Shown: positions 15,541-24,839 of the stretch, piece after piece
Layout of the letters: each line of letters opens with the position of its first letter
Position numbering within the stretch: position 1 is the stretch's first letter
DNA from: an uncultured Clostridium sp.
GTDB taxonomy: Bacteria > Bacillota > Clostridia > Lachnospirales > Lachnospiraceae
Direction of reading: 5' to 3'
Assembly: GCA_945915475.1 (NCBI GenBank)
Contig: CAMEFI010000008.1
Span: 1 to 64,000 of the forward strand
Length of the DNA stretch: 64,000 bases
Position numbers and translations under genes: made by a program
The notes under the pieces: model-generated
Told to the model about the DNA's origin: nothing
What the model saw: the letters and a program-made list of their open reading frames with translations, nothing else
The model's database searches: none

Positions 15541-17028
15541 ATGGCAGTAACTTACAAGAGTACAAGAAACAGCAAGGAAACCGCAACTGCATCACAGGCA
15601 ATTCTGAAAGGATTAGCAGAGAATGGTGGATTATTTGTTCCAGATACGATTCCTGCATTGGATGTAGATTTGAATGATTTAGCAAAGATGAGTTATCAGG
15701 AAGTTGCCTATGAAGTAATGAGCAGAATGCTTACGGATTTTACGGAGGAAGAGTTAAAGTATTGTATCAACAGTGCATATGATAAGAAATTTGACACTCC
15801 ATTGATAGCTCCCCTTGTTAAGAAGGCAGATGCTTATTATCTGGAGTTGTTCCATGGCTCTACCATTGCATTTAAGGATATGGCACTCTCTATACTTCCA
15901 TACCTGTTGGTAACGTCTGCAAAGAAGAATCAGATTAAGAATGATATTGTTATCCTGACTGCAACGTCAGGAGATACCGGTAAGGCAGCATTGGCTGGAT
16001 TTGCGGATGTACCGGGGACCAAGATTATTGTATTTTATCCCAAAAATGGTGTAAGTCCGATCCAGGAGAAACAGATGGTTACTCAGAAGGGGAAGAATAC
16101 ATCTGTTGTGGGAATTATTGGTAACTTTGATGATGCCCAGACAGGTGTAAAGAATATGTTCAATGACAAGGAACTTGCAAAGGAGATGGATGCAAAGGGA
16201 TATCAGTTCTCGTCTGCCAACTCCATTAATATCGGGCGTCTGGTTCCACAGATGGTATATTATGTATATGCTTATACCCGTTTGATTGCAAATGGTGAAA
16301 TCAAAGCAGGTGATAAGATCAATGTGGTTGTTCCCACAGGTAATTTTGGTAATATTCTTGCGGCATATTATGCAAAAGAGATGGGACTTCCCATTGCAAA
16401 ATTCATATGTGCTTCTAATGAGAATAAGGTATTATATGATTTCTTTGAGACAGGTGTTTATGATAAAAACCGCGAGTTTATTTTGACAACTTCTCCATCT
16501 ATGGACATTTTGATTTCCAGCAACTTAGAGCGGTTAATCTATCGTATTGCAGGAGATGATGCACAGAAGAATGGGGAACTTATGAAAGCACTGAGTTCCA
16601 ATGGTAAATATGAGATTACACCGGAGATGAAGGCCAGACTTTCTGAGTTTTATGGTAATTATGCAAGTGAGGAGGAGACAGCACAGACCATTAAGAAAGT
16701 GTATGAGTCAGATAATTATATTATGGATACACATACAGCTGTAGCAGCAACTGTATATGGCAAGTATGTAGCAGCAACCGCTGATAAGACACCGACCGTT
16801 ATTGCATCCACTGCAAGTCCGTACAAATTTACAAGAAGTGTTATGGAAGCAATTGATGAGAAATATGCTTCACAATCCGACTTTGAATTAGTGGATGAAC
16901 TGAATAAGATTTCGAATGTTGCAATTCCACAGGCAATCGAGGATATCCGCAGTGCAGCTGTATTACATGATACCGTATGTGATAAGAGCGAGATGGAACA
17001 GGTTGTCCGCAAGATTTTGGCGCTGTAA
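15541..17028 (+). CDS. thrC: Threonine synthase
   Basis: This PLP enzyme converts O-phosphohomoserine to threonine. The 495-aa protein belongs to the longer class with the N-terminal extension (YKSTRNSKETATASQAIL). The PLP lysine is Lys112 in HGSTIAFKDMALS, and the phosphate-binding loop is TATSGDTGKAALAG. AGAGGATAAAGG precedes the start. No promoter or T-box is evident in the 71-bp gap from the 3D-protein gene, so it may be read through from upstream. No other threonine-pathway gene is nearby. Confidence 0.96.
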   Translation: MAVTYKSTRNSKETATASQAILKGLAENGGLFVPDTIPALDVDLNDLAKMSYQEVAYEVMSRMLTDFTEEELKYCINSAYDKKFDTPLIAPLVKKADAYYLELFHGSTIAFKDMALSILPYLLVTSAKKNQIKNDIVILTATSGDTGKAALAGFADVPGTKIIVFYPKNGVSPIQEKQMVTQKGKNTSVVGIIGNFDDAQTGVKNMFNDKELAKEMDAKGYQFSSANSINIGRLVPQMVYYVYAYTRLIANGEIKAGDKINVVVPTGNFGNILAAYYAKEMGLPIAKFICASNENKVLYDFFETGVYDKNREFILTTSPSMDILISSNLERLIYRIAGDDAQKNGELMKALSSNGKYEITPEMKARLSEFYGNYASEEETAQTIKKVYESDNYIMDTHTAVAATVYGKYVAATADKTPTVIASTASPYKFTRSVMEAIDEKYASQSDFELVDELNKISNVAIPQAIEDIRSAAVLHDTVCDKSEMEQVVRKILAL

Positions 17029-17070
17029 TCACAACACATAACAGCGTTGTTGACAATAATATAAAAATAA

Positions 17071-17178
17071 GACAGTTCATTAGTACCATCCTGTCTATAA
17101 ACAAAACTAGGGCTGATAGAATAAGGAGAATGCAATGACAGGACACTTATGCTCAGACCGGGCATGAGTGTCCGTTTT
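17071..17178 (+). promoter_or_regulatory. preQ1-I riboswitch with transcription attenuator
   Basis: The aptamer is 17071-17110. P1 is GACAG (17071-17075) with CTGTC (17091-17095); the loop contains TTAGTACC; and the A-rich tail TATAAACAAAACTAG supplies CTA (17107-17109), which pairs with TAG in the loop as a pseudoknot. This closely follows the known preQ1-I pattern. A 12-bp terminator, GGACACTTATGC (17141-17152) with GCATGAGTGTCC (17162-17173) then GTTTTTG, lies downstream. TCCTGTC (17089-17095), the P1 3' strand, can instead pair with GACAGGA (17137-17143), breaking the terminator base. Ligand would thus stabilise P1 and cause termination. It controls the queuosine-precursor genes that follow. 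No clear promoter was found; TTGACA at 17050-17055 has no matching -10. Confidence 0.85.
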
Positions 17179-17231
17179 TGCTTTATGGAAGTAGGGTGTC
17201 AATATAAGACAGTAGAAAGGAAAAGAAATTC

Positions 17232-17651
17232 ATGTATACGTTACAGACAAATGCAAGTTTTGACAGTGCGCATTTTTTGAAAGGATATGAGGGAAAATGC
17301 AGTAATATTCATGGACACCGTTGGAAGATTGAGGTGACGGTGGCGGCAGAGGAATTGTGTGACGAAGGACAGATCCGGGGAATGGTTGTTGATTTTGGAA
17401 CTCTTAAGGACGATTTGAAACAATTAGCAGATGGTCTGGACCATTGCCTTATTATAGAAGAAGGCAGTCTTAAGGAGAAGACAAAGGAAGCGCTATTAGA
17501 GGAGAATTTCCAAATTGTGGAATTTCCGTTCCGGCCGACAGCAGAGAATCTGGCGGAGTATATCTATGATGAGTTGGAAGCTATGGAGTATCAGGTTGTG
17601 CTGGTGAAAGTGTATGAGACACCGAATAATTGCGCAGGATATAGCAGATAA
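17232..17651 (+). CDS. queD: 6-carboxy-5,6,7,8-tetrahydropterin synthase
   Basis: This is the second step to preQ0/queuosine: it converts 7,8-dihydroneopterin triphosphate to carboxytetrahydropterin. The 139-aa protein has zinc ligands His14, His27 and His29 (FDSAH, NIHGHRW) and the catalytic Cys23. The conserved DFGTLKD, DHCLI, PTAENLAEYIYDEL and YETPNNCAGY blocks are present. It is the first gene after the preQ1 riboswitch, with AGAAAGGAAAAG before the ATG, and is followed 21 bp later by queE. Confidence 0.96.
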   Translation: MYTLQTNASFDSAHFLKGYEGKCSNIHGHRWKIEVTVAAEELCDEGQIRGMVVDFGTLKDDLKQLADGLDHCLIIEEGSLKEKTKEALLEENFQIVEFPFRPTAENLAEYIYDELEAMEYQVVLVKVYETPNNCAGYSR

Positions 17652-17672
17652 GCAGGAAAGGGTGAAAAGAAA

Positions 17673-18350
17673 ATGTCACAATTTCATGTGGTAGAGCAGT
17701 TTGTCAGTATCAACGGGGAAGGCAGGCGGGCAGGGCAGTTAGCATTGTTTATTCGATTCGCAGGCTGCAATCTATGCTGCGAATATTGCGATACAAAGTG
17801 GGCAAATGAGACAGGAGTTGCGTATGAGGGTTATACGGCACAGGAGTTAGTTACATTGATCAGGCAGAAGGGATGTACAAATGTGACCTTAACCGGAGGA
17901 GAGCCGCTTTTACAGCCGGATATGAAAGAACTGCTTACACTTCTTAGAAAAGAAACAGATATTTTTGTAGAGATTGAAACAAATGGAAGTGTTGACATTT
18001 TGCCATATCTCACCAGTGAAGACGATGACAATGTTACATTTACATTAGATTATAAGACGGCAGTGAGTGGAATGGAGAATAAAATGTATCTGCCCAACTA
18101 TGAATATATGCGGGAAAAGGATACTGTTAAGTTTGTGGTAGGAAGCAGGAAAGATTTGGATACTGCAAAACGAATCATAAAACGGTATCATTTGGTTGAG
18201 CGTGGGTGTGGCATTTATTTGAGTCCGTGCTTTGGTAAAATAGAGCCGTCTGAGATTGTGGACTATGTAGTGCAGAATCGGATGAATGGTGTAAATGTGC
18301 AGTTACAGCTGCATAAGTTTATATGGGACCCGGACAAACGGGGCGTATAG
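17673..18350 (+). CDS. queE: 7-carboxy-7-deazaguanine synthase (radical SAM)
   Basis: This radical-SAM ring contraction enzyme of preQ0 synthesis has 225 aa. The FeS motif [15 protein letters not shown] supplies Cys32, Cys36 and Cys39 (C-x3-C-x2-C). The SAM-binding [10 protein letters not shown] and the N-terminal [18 protein letters not shown] substrate loop are intact. It is the second gene of the riboswitch-controlled operon and is immediately followed by folE, whose upstream frame overlaps its 3' end. Confidence 0.96.
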   Translation: MSQFHVVEQFVSINGEGRRAGQLALFIRFAGCNLCCEYCDTKWANETGVAYEGYTAQELVTLIRQKGCTNVTLTGGEPLLQPDMKELLTLLRKETDIFVEIETNGSVDILPYLTSEDDDNVTFTLDYKTAVSGMENKMYLPNYEYMREKDTVKFVVGSRKDLDTAKRIIKRYHLVERGCGIYLSPCFGKIEPSEIVDYVVQNRMNGVNVQLQLHKFIWDPDKRGV

Positions 18351-18364
18351 AAATGGAGGATACT

Positions 18365-18943
18365 ATGGCAATTGACCAGGAAGCAATAAAAGAGCATATT
18401 AGAGGGATTTTGGTTGCATTAGGCGATGATCCGGACAGAGAAGGATTAAGAGAGACACCAGACCGGGTGGCTCGGATGTATGCAGAAGTGTTTGAGGGAA
18501 TGAATTATACGAATGATGAGATTGCACAAATGTATGCCAAAAGTTTTGAGGTGCCGGAGGAAGGCAATAATGATATGGTGGTAGTCAAAGATATTGAGGT
18601 CTTTAGCTATTGCGAACATCATATGGCGCTGATGTATGACATGAAGGTAACCGTTGCATATATTCCGAATCAGCGTGTCATTGGGCTTAGTAAGATTGCC
18701 CGAATTGCAGATATGGTGGCAAAACGGTTACAGTTGCAGGAACGCATTGGAACAGATATTGCGGATGTCATCAGTAAAGCAACCGGTTCGGATGATGTGG
18801 CAGTGTATATTGAGGGGAATCATAGCTGTATGACGGCAAGGGGAATTAAAAAACCATCTGCGAAGACAGTGACAACAACTTTCAGGGGACGATTTGAAAC
18901 GGATCTTACATTACAGAATAAACTTTTATTAATGTTAAAATAA
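18365..18943 (+). CDS. folE: GTP cyclohydrolase I
   Basis: This enzyme makes 7,8-dihydroneopterin triphosphate from GTP, the QueD substrate and also the entry to folate. From ATG 18365 it has 192 aa; GGAGGA 7 nt upstream sets the start although the frame opens at 18323. Zinc ligands are Cys83, His86 and Cys155 within SYCEHHMAL and [11 protein letters not shown], and the [18 protein letters not shown] helix is conserved. Its place between queE and queC behind a preQ1 riboswitch suggests a copy dedicated to the queuosine pathway. Confidence 0.96.
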   Translation: MAIDQEAIKEHIRGILVALGDDPDREGLRETPDRVARMYAEVFEGMNYTNDEIAQMYAKSFEVPEEGNNDMVVVKDIEVFSYCEHHMALMYDMKVTVAYIPNQRVIGLSKIARIADMVAKRLQLQERIGTDIADVISKATGSDDVAVYIEGNHSCMTARGIKKPSAKTVTTTFRGRFETDLTLQNKLLLMLK

Positions 18944-18961
18944 ACATGGAGGAAAGAAAAT

Positions 18962-19636
18962 ATGAACATGAACACAAGAAATAAAGAGGCAGCTTTAGTT
19001 GTATTCAGTGGAGGACAGGATAGTACAACCTGCCTGTTGTGGGCACTTGACCGGTATAAGGAAGTGGTAGCTATATCCTTTGATTATGGACAAAAACACA
19101 AGGCAGAATTGGATTGTGCAAAAGAGATTACCGGGAAGCTTGGGGTAGAGTGGCATGTGATGGATATGGAATTACTGAACCAGTTAGCACCGAATTCCCT
19201 TACCAGAAGTGATATTGCCGTAGATGAGAATGCGCCGGTTGAGGGTGCTCCGAATAGCGTTGTGGATGGCAGAAATATGTTGTTTTTAACCTTTGCGGCA
19301 GTTTTTGCAAAACAAAGAGGTATTACGGATCTGGTAACAGGTGTTTCCCAAAGTGATTTTTCAGGATACCCGGATTGCAGAGATGTATTCATCAAATCTC
19401 TGAATGCAACTTTGAATCTTGCCATGGATTATACATTTTGCATTGAGACACCCCTTATGTGGATTGATAAGGCAGATACATGGAAATTGGCAGATGATCT
19501 GGGAGGGCTTGATCTGGTACACAATATGACCCTTACCTGTTATAATGGAGTGAAGGGTGATGGATGTGGACACTGTCCAAGTTGTAAGCTTAGAAGAAAG
19601 GGCTATGAGGAATTTTTGGAGCGTTACAAGAAATAA
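18962..19636 (+). CDS. queC: 7-cyano-7-deazaguanine (preQ0) synthase
   Basis: This ATP-dependent enzyme turns carboxydeazaguanine into preQ0. The 224-aa protein has the PP-loop [12 protein letters not shown] (16-27) and a C-terminal zinc site [17 protein letters not shown] plus an upstream Cys (LTCYNG). GGAGGAAAGAAAAT precedes the ATG. It is the last gene of queD-queE-folE-queC. No queF or tgt is in the window, so completion to preQ1 and tRNA insertion is encoded elsewhere. Confidence 0.96.
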   Translation: MNMNTRNKEAALVVFSGGQDSTTCLLWALDRYKEVVAISFDYGQKHKAELDCAKEITGKLGVEWHVMDMELLNQLAPNSLTRSDIAVDENAPVEGAPNSVVDGRNMLFLTFAAVFAKQRGITDLVTGVSQSDFSGYPDCRDVFIKSLNATLNLAMDYTFCIETPLMWIDKADTWKLADDLGGLDLVHNMTLTCYNGVKGDGCGHCPSCKLRRKGYEEFLERYKK

Positions 19637-19649
19637 AATGAATTTCATT

Positions 19650-19678
19650 TTGATTCCACAGGCATTTTATATTATAAT
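19650..19678 (+). promoter_or_regulatory. Promoter of the cysD operon
   Basis: TTGATT (19650-19655), a 17-nt spacer and TATAAT (19673-19678) stand 33 bp before cysD. This separates the sulfation operon from queC. Confidence 0.7.
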
Positions 19679-19710
19679 ATATAGATATGAATCAATGAAG
19701 GAGAAGACAT

Positions 19711-20604
19711 ATGGATCATTTGGAAGAATTAGAAGCAGAAGCAATGTACATCATGCGTGAAGTCGTTGCGGAATGTGAGAAACCAGTAATGTTATATTCG
19801 ATCGGAAAAGATTCTTCAGTTATGTTACATCTTGCACTGAAGGCGTTTTATCCGGAGAAACCGCCATTTCCATTCTTACACGTGAATACCACATGGAAAT
19901 TCAAAGAGATGATAGCCTTTCGTGACAAGACAGCGAAAGAACTTGGTATTGAGATGTTAGAATATATCAATGAAGAAGGTGTTCGGCAGGGCGTGAATCC
20001 TTTTGATTATGGTGCGGCTTATACGGATATTATGAAGACACAGGCATTAAAACAGGCACTTAACAAGTACGGATTTACAGCTGCGTTTGGTGGCGGACGC
20101 CGGGATGAAGAGAAATCGCGGGCGAAAGAACGTGTATTTTCTTTTCGCGATGTGAACCAGGCATGGGATCCGAAGAATCAGAGACCTGAGCTTTGGGATC
20201 TATACAATACACAGATTAATAAGGGAGAAAGTATCCGTGTATTCCCACTGTCAAACTGGACAGAGAAAGATATCTGGCAATATATTAAAAAGGAGAATAT
20301 TCCTATCGTATCTCTGTATTATGCTGCAGTTCGGCCGGTAGTAGAACGGGATGGTAATTTGATTATGGTAGATGACGACCGTATGAAGCTGCGACCGGGT
20401 GAGAAGGTTGAGAATAAGATGGTGCGGTTCCGCACCCTTGGATGTTATCCATTGTCAGGAGCTGTTGAGTCAAATGCAACGACTCTTGATGAGATTATTG
20501 ACGAGACATTAGCTTCCGTTGAATCGGAGCGGACAAGCCGTGTCATTGATTCGGATGGTGGTAGCGCAAGTATGGAGAGAAGAAAGAGAGAGGGATATTT
20601 TTAG
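19711..20604 (+). CDS. cysD: Sulfate adenylyltransferase small subunit
   Basis: With CysN this forms ATP sulfurylase, making adenosine 5'-phosphosulfate (APS) from sulfate and ATP. The 297-aa protein has the PP-loop-type [18 protein letters not shown] and the family blocks [37 protein letters not shown] and [26 protein letters not shown] precedes the ATG. cysN begins 2 bp after its stop. No cysH or sulfite reductase is present, so in this operon APS seems destined for PAPS rather than for assimilation. Confidence 0.96.
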   Translation: MDHLEELEAEAMYIMREVVAECEKPVMLYSIGKDSSVMLHLALKAFYPEKPPFPFLHVNTTWKFKEMIAFRDKTAKELGIEMLEYINEEGVRQGVNPFDYGAAYTDIMKTQALKQALNKYGFTAAFGGGRRDEEKSRAKERVFSFRDVNQAWDPKNQRPELWDLYNTQINKGESIRVFPLSNWTEKDIWQYIKKENIPIVSLYYAAVRPVVERDGNLIMVDDDRMKLRPGEKVENKMVRFRTLGCYPLSGAVESNATTLDEIIDETLASVESERTSRVIDSDGGSASMERRKREGYF

Positions 20605-20605
20605 T

Positions 20606-22435
20606 ATGAATGACAAACTCCTTAAATTCATTACCTGTGGTAGTGTAGATGATGGAAAGTCCACTTTGATTGGACATTTATTGTATGATGCAAAGTTAAT
20701 CTTTGCAGATCAGGAAAGAGCACTGGAATTAGATTCTAAAGTTGGTTCTAGAGATGGTAAGATTGATTACTCCCTTCTTCTTGATGGTCTGATGGCAGAG
20801 AGGGAACAGGGAATTACCATTGATGTGGCATATCGGTATTTTTCTACGGACAACCGAAGCTTTATTGTAGCGGATACTCCGGGACATGAGGAATATACAA
20901 GAAATATGGCGGTAGGAGCATCCTTTGCTTCATTGGCTGTCATATTAGTGGATGCAAGCCAGGGTGTGTTATTACAGACGAAACGGCACTCTCGGATCTG
21001 TGCATTGATGGGAATCAAGCATTTTGTATTTGCAGTGAATAAGATGGATTTGATTCATTATGACCAGCAGAAGTTTTTAAAGATTCAGAAGAATATTAAG
21101 ATGCTGATGGCTGAATTTGATTATGAGTCCCTTTGCATTATCCCTGTATCAGCAACAGAAGGTGACAATATTGTGAAGAAATCCGCCCATATGCATTGGT
21201 ACAATGGTACAACATTACTGTCGTATCTAGAGCAGATTGATGTATCTGAGAAAGATGAGAATATGCAGTTTACCATGCCGATCCAGAGAGTGTGTCGACC
21301 GGATCATACATTCCGGGGATTTCAGGGAACCATTGCATCCGGCAGTGTCAGTGTAGGCGATGAGATTATGGTTATGCCAAGTGGAGAGAAGGCTGTTGTC
21401 ACCGGCATTTTGCAGGGCGATAAGAAAGTAGATAAGAGCAGTAAAGGTTATGCAGTAACGGTACAGCTAGATACGGAGATTGATATATCAAGAGGATGCG
21501 TATTGCAGGAGCCGGATGCGCACTTAGAAGCGGGTACTTTATTTGTTGGATCATTGCTTTGGATGGATGAGAAGAGTCTGGCAGCAGGACGGAACTTCTG
21601 GTTGAAACTGGGCACACAGTTAGTACCGGCTACCGTTATGAAGATCAAATACAAAATTGACGTCAATACCGGTGCAGAGGTGAATGCAGATGAGATTTAT
21701 AAGAATGAAATTGCAGTCTGTGAGATATCTGCGGGTAGTAAGATTGTGTTTGACCGCTTCTCCAACAACCGTAAGATGGGTGCATTTATCTTAATTGATC
21801 GTGTAAGTCATGCAACGGCAGCAGGCGGTGTTGTTATGCATCCACTTTCCAGAGGGAATAACCTGAAATGGCAGGAGTTAGATATTACAAGAGAGATCCG
21901 TGAGAACCAGTTGCAACAGAAGGCTGCCACTATTTGGCTGACAGGACTATCCGGTGCCGGTAAGTCTACGATTGCCAATGAGTTAGAGAAGCGTCTGTGC
22001 TCCATGGGCAAGCATACGATGTTGTTGGATGGTGATAATGTTCGTATGGGTCTGAATAAGAATTTAGGGTTTAAGGAGACGGATCGTACAGAGAATATCC
22101 GAAGAGTTGCGGAAGTATCCAAATTGATGAATGATGCAGGCTTAATTGTGCTTACATCCTTTATTTCACCATATCAGATGGACCGGAGAATGGCCCGGGA
22201 AATCGTGGGCGACTGCTTCATTGAGATATATGTAAGTACTCCGTTAGAGGAGTGTGAACGCCGGGATGTGAAAGGTTTGTATAAGAAGGCAAAGGCAGGT
22301 CAGATTCCAAACTTTACCGGAATTTCCAGTCCGTATGAGGAACCGGAACATCCGGAGATCACAGTTGATACTACGAATCATAGTGTAAATGAATGCGTGG
22401 ACCTTATTATGAAACAGCTAGAAGAATATCTCTAA
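20606..22435 (+). CDS. cysN: Bifunctional sulfate adenylyltransferase GTPase subunit / APS kinase (CysN-CysC)
   Basis: This fusion of about 609 aa resembles NodQ. The N-terminal EF-Tu-like GTPase has G1 CGSVDDGKSTL (11-21), G3 DTPGHE (90-95) and G4 NKMD, and drives the CysD reaction. From about residue 430 the APS kinase domain begins with P-loop WLTGLSGAGKST and LDGDNVRMGLNKNLGF, phosphorylating APS to PAPS. The true start is ATG 20606; the frame opens earlier inside cysD, but GAGAGAGGG and homology favour the internal ATG. The CysD/CysNC pair therefore makes PAPS, the universal sulfate donor, directly ahead of a sulfotransferase gene. Confidence 0.96.
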   Translation: MNDKLLKFITCGSVDDGKSTLIGHLLYDAKLIFADQERALELDSKVGSRDGKIDYSLLLDGLMAEREQGITIDVAYRYFSTDNRSFIVADTPGHEEYTRNMAVGASFASLAVILVDASQGVLLQTKRHSRICALMGIKHFVFAVNKMDLIHYDQQKFLKIQKNIKMLMAEFDYESLCIIPVSATEGDNIVKKSAHMHWYNGTTLLSYLEQIDVSEKDENMQFTMPIQRVCRPDHTFRGFQGTIASGSVSVGDEIMVMPSGEKAVVTGILQGDKKVDKSSKGYAVTVQLDTEIDISRGCVLQEPDAHLEAGTLFVGSLLWMDEKSLAAGRNFWLKLGTQLVPATVMKIKYKIDVNTGAEVNADEIYKNEIAVCEISAGSKIVFDRFSNNRKMGAFILIDRVSHATAAGGVVMHPLSRGNNLKWQELDITREIRENQLQQKAATIWLTGLSGAGKSTIANELEKRLCSMGKHTMLLDGDNVRMGLNKNLGFKETDRTENIRRVAEVSKLMNDAGLIVLTSFISPYQMDRRMAREIVGDCFIEIYVSTPLEECERRDVKGLYKKAKAGQIPNFTGISSPYEEPEHPEITVDTTNHSVNECVDLIMKQLEEYL

Positions 22436-22480
22436 TAGACAATTACCGTAATACATCTATATATAAAGGAGAAAGACCAG

Positions 22481-23617
22481 ATGAAGACTTTGTATTTGCA
22501 TATAGGAACGCCTAAGACAGCAACGACAGCCATTCAATTATTTTGTTATGAGAATCGAGAAGTGTTAGAGCGTCATGGGTATTATTATCCTATGTTTGAA
22601 TATGAATTTCCCAATGTTCAGAAATACCGTAATGGTCATTTTCTGGTATGTCGTGTATTGGATGAAAATCGAAAACGAATTCCGGAGCAGCAGGAGGCTT
22701 TAACAAGAAAGGTAATTGGAGAACTGTTAGATGTTTTTGAGCAGCATGATACGGTGATTCTGTCAGATGAAGGTATTTGGAATCGGGGATTTTTTGAAGA
22801 TACGCATTGCTGGAGCAAAATAAAAGAAGAACTTGTGCAGCGGGATATTGTGGTAAAGGTAATCGTATATTTTCGCAGACAGGATGACTTTTTGTTCTCA
22901 TGGTGGAATCAGCAGGTAAAAGAAGGAATGCTGGGTTCTTCTGTTATGGACTGGGATGAAGTGACGGAAAAGCTGCCATATATTAAATTGGATTATTATG
23001 GGTATTTAGAGCAGATTGCAGAATATGTTGGTAAGGAGAATATTATCGTTCGAATATTTGATCGTCAGCAATTTGTCGGTGGAAGCATTCAAAGTGATTT
23101 TCTTCATGCAATTGGCCTTTCCATGACAGATGAGTATAATATGGCAGATGCAATTCAGAATCTTAGTCTCAACAAAAATGACATCGAAATCAAACGGGTG
23201 CTGAATACAATACCCGGCTTGGAGAAAAGCGACAACAATCTTTTTCGTAAGGTTGTCTCTGAGATGTCCGGCGAAACTACAGATGATAAGAACGTCAGTA
23301 TGTTTTCGAAAGAGGAAGACCAGATGTTTATGCAGCAATATGAAGAGGGGAATAACAGGATTGCAAAAGAGTATCTGCATGTGGATACCCCAATGTTCCC
23401 GCCGGTTGAAGGCTCTATAGAGAAGTGGAATGTGGACAATGAACAGATGATCCGTGATGTCATTCGTTTCTTTGGCACAACAACCATTCATTTAATGAGA
23501 AAGAACGAAGAACTGAACCGGGAATTGCAGGTACAGAAACAACATATTCATAATATCCGTTTCAAAATGCAGCATCCGGTGAAAGCAATGTTGAACAAAA
23601 TAAAGCGTAAGGAATAG
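22481..23617 (+). CDS. PAPS-dependent sulfotransferase family protein
   Basis: The 378-aa protein opens with LHIGTPKTATTAIQ (6-19), the 5'-phosphosulfate-binding loop of sulfotransferases, and carries VIVYFRRQDDFLFSWWNQ around residue 128, which fits the 3'-phosphate-binding region. The C-terminal helical tail is basic. No signal peptide is seen, so it should act in the cytoplasm on a sugar or lipid-linked glycan intermediate. Spacing of 45 bp after cysNC with AAAGGAGAAAG suggests one operon, closed by a terminator at 23624. The acceptor is unknown; the downstream surface-polymer locus is the natural candidate. Confidence 0.85.
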   Translation: MKTLYLHIGTPKTATTAIQLFCYENREVLERHGYYYPMFEYEFPNVQKYRNGHFLVCRVLDENRKRIPEQQEALTRKVIGELLDVFEQHDTVILSDEGIWNRGFFEDTHCWSKIKEELVQRDIVVKVIVYFRRQDDFLFSWWNQQVKEGMLGSSVMDWDEVTEKLPYIKLDYYGYLEQIAEYVGKENIIVRIFDRQQFVGGSIQSDFLHAIGLSMTDEYNMADAIQNLSLNKNDIEIKRVLNTIPGLEKSDNNLFRKVVSEMSGETTDDKNVSMFSKEEDQMFMQQYEEGNNRIAKEYLHVDTPMFPPVEGSIEKWNVDNEQMIRDVIRFFGTTTIHLMRKNEELNRELQVQKQHIHNIRFKMQHPVKAMLNKIKRKE

Positions 23618-23623
23618 GGAAGG

Positions 23624-23681
23624 GAGATTGTCATACCAGATTGAGGTTACAAATTTCAGATGGTAACGACAGTCTCTTTTT
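23624..23681 (+). terminator. Terminator of the cysD-cysNC-sulfotransferase operon
   Basis: GAGATTGTC pairs with GACAGTCTC, extended by TACCA/TGGTA, followed by TTTTT. Confidence 0.8.
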
Positions 23682-23690
23682 ACATTTCCC

Positions 23691-23720
23691 TTGCAATGTA
23701 TATCCGTATTGAGGTATAAT
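23691..23720 (+). promoter_or_regulatory. Promoter of galE
   Basis: TTGCAA (23691-23696), an 18-nt spacer and TATAAT (23715-23720), 70 bp before the start codon. Confidence 0.6.
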
Positions 23721-23790
23721 AAACCAATGTTTAGATGGGAAATTTTACACTTTTATAGATTATTAGCAGACATTTAGGAGGAATTTTATT

Positions 23791-24816
23791 ATGACAATAT
23801 TGGTAACAGGTGGTGCAGGGTTTATTGCCAGTCATACAAATGTGGAATTGTTAAATGCAGGTTATGATGTGGTTGTTATGGATAATCTTTGTAATTCCAG
23901 TAAGGAGTCTGTTGCGAGAGTAGAGAAGATCACAGGAAAGAAAATCAAATTCTATGAGGCCGACATGAGAAATGTTTCAGACTTGGAGCCAATCTTTGCT
24001 GAGAATACAATTGATGTGATCATACATTTTGCCGGACTGAAGGCGGTGGGTGAATCCTGTGAGAAACCATACGAGTATTATGAGAATAATATAAGTGGAA
24101 CATTAAACATTATCCGGATGATGAAGAAATATAATGTGAAAAAGATGGTATTTTCATCTTCTGCTACGGTGTATGGCAATCCGGAGCGGATTCCCATTAC
24201 AGAGGAATGTAAGGTTGGTGGAGTGACGAACCCATATGGAAGAACAAAATTGATGCTAGAGGAGATTCTTACAGATATTCAGAAGGCAGACCCTACATTT
24301 GATATTGCACTGTTGCGTTATTTTAACCCGATTGGTGCTCATGAAAGTGGATTGATCGGGGAGGCTCCCAATGGAATTCCCAATAATCTGTTGCCATATG
24401 TGGCAAAGGTCGCTGCCGGTGTATTAGAGAAAGTAAATGTGTTTGGCGATGATTATGATACACCGGATGGAACAGGAGTCCGGGATTATATTCATGTGGT
24501 GGACCTTGCAAAAGGGCATGTATGCGCAGTGAAGAAGCTGTTAGAGCATCCGGGGCTTGTGATATATAATTTAGGAACGGGCATTGGATATTCTGTGTTG
24601 GACATTATCCATAATTTTGAGAAGGCGTGTGGTAAGAAAATTCCATATGTAATCGCACCAAGAAGAGCAGGGGATATCGCAACCTGTTATTCCGACCCTT
24701 CTAAGGCAGAAAAAGAGCTTGGGTGGAAAGCAGAATATGGGATAGACCGGATGTGTGAGGATGCATGGAGATGGCAATCTATGAATCCGAATGGTTATGA
24801 TATTGTTACGAAATAA
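23791..24816 (+). CDS. galE: UDP-glucose 4-epimerase
   Basis: This enzyme interconverts UDP-glucose and UDP-galactose for surface-glycan synthesis and galactose use. The 341-aa SDR protein has the NAD-binding GGAGFIASH (7-15), the catalytic SSSATVYG (Ser/Thr around 124-126) and Tyr149-x3-Lys153 (YGRTK). The substrate-loop LRYFNPIGAHESGLIGE and the C-terminal GDIATCYSDPSKAEKELGW are typical. AGGAGGAATTTT precedes the ATG. The lipid-kinase gene is translationally close (SD inside the gap). Confidence 0.95.
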   Translation: MTILVTGGAGFIASHTNVELLNAGYDVVVMDNLCNSSKESVARVEKITGKKIKFYEADMRNVSDLEPIFAENTIDVIIHFAGLKAVGESCEKPYEYYENNISGTLNIIRMMKKYNVKKMVFSSSATVYGNPERIPITEECKVGGVTNPYGRTKLMLEEILTDIQKADPTFDIALLRYFNPIGAHESGLIGEAPNGIPNNLLPYVAKVAAGVLEKVNVFGDDYDTPDGTGVRDYIHVVDLAKGHVCAVKKLLEHPGLVIYNLGTGIGYSVLDIIHNFEKACGKKIPYVIAPRRAGDIATCYSDPSKAEKELGWKAEYGIDRMCEDAWRWQSMNPNGYDIVTK

Positions 24817-24839
24817 TGTTTCGGGAGGAAGGGAACGCT

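Noticed and set aside
17050-17078. TTGACA at 17050 as promoter of the que operon
   Set aside because: A -10 box at correct spacing would fall inside the preQ1 aptamer (CAGTTC), so it cannot serve this leader.
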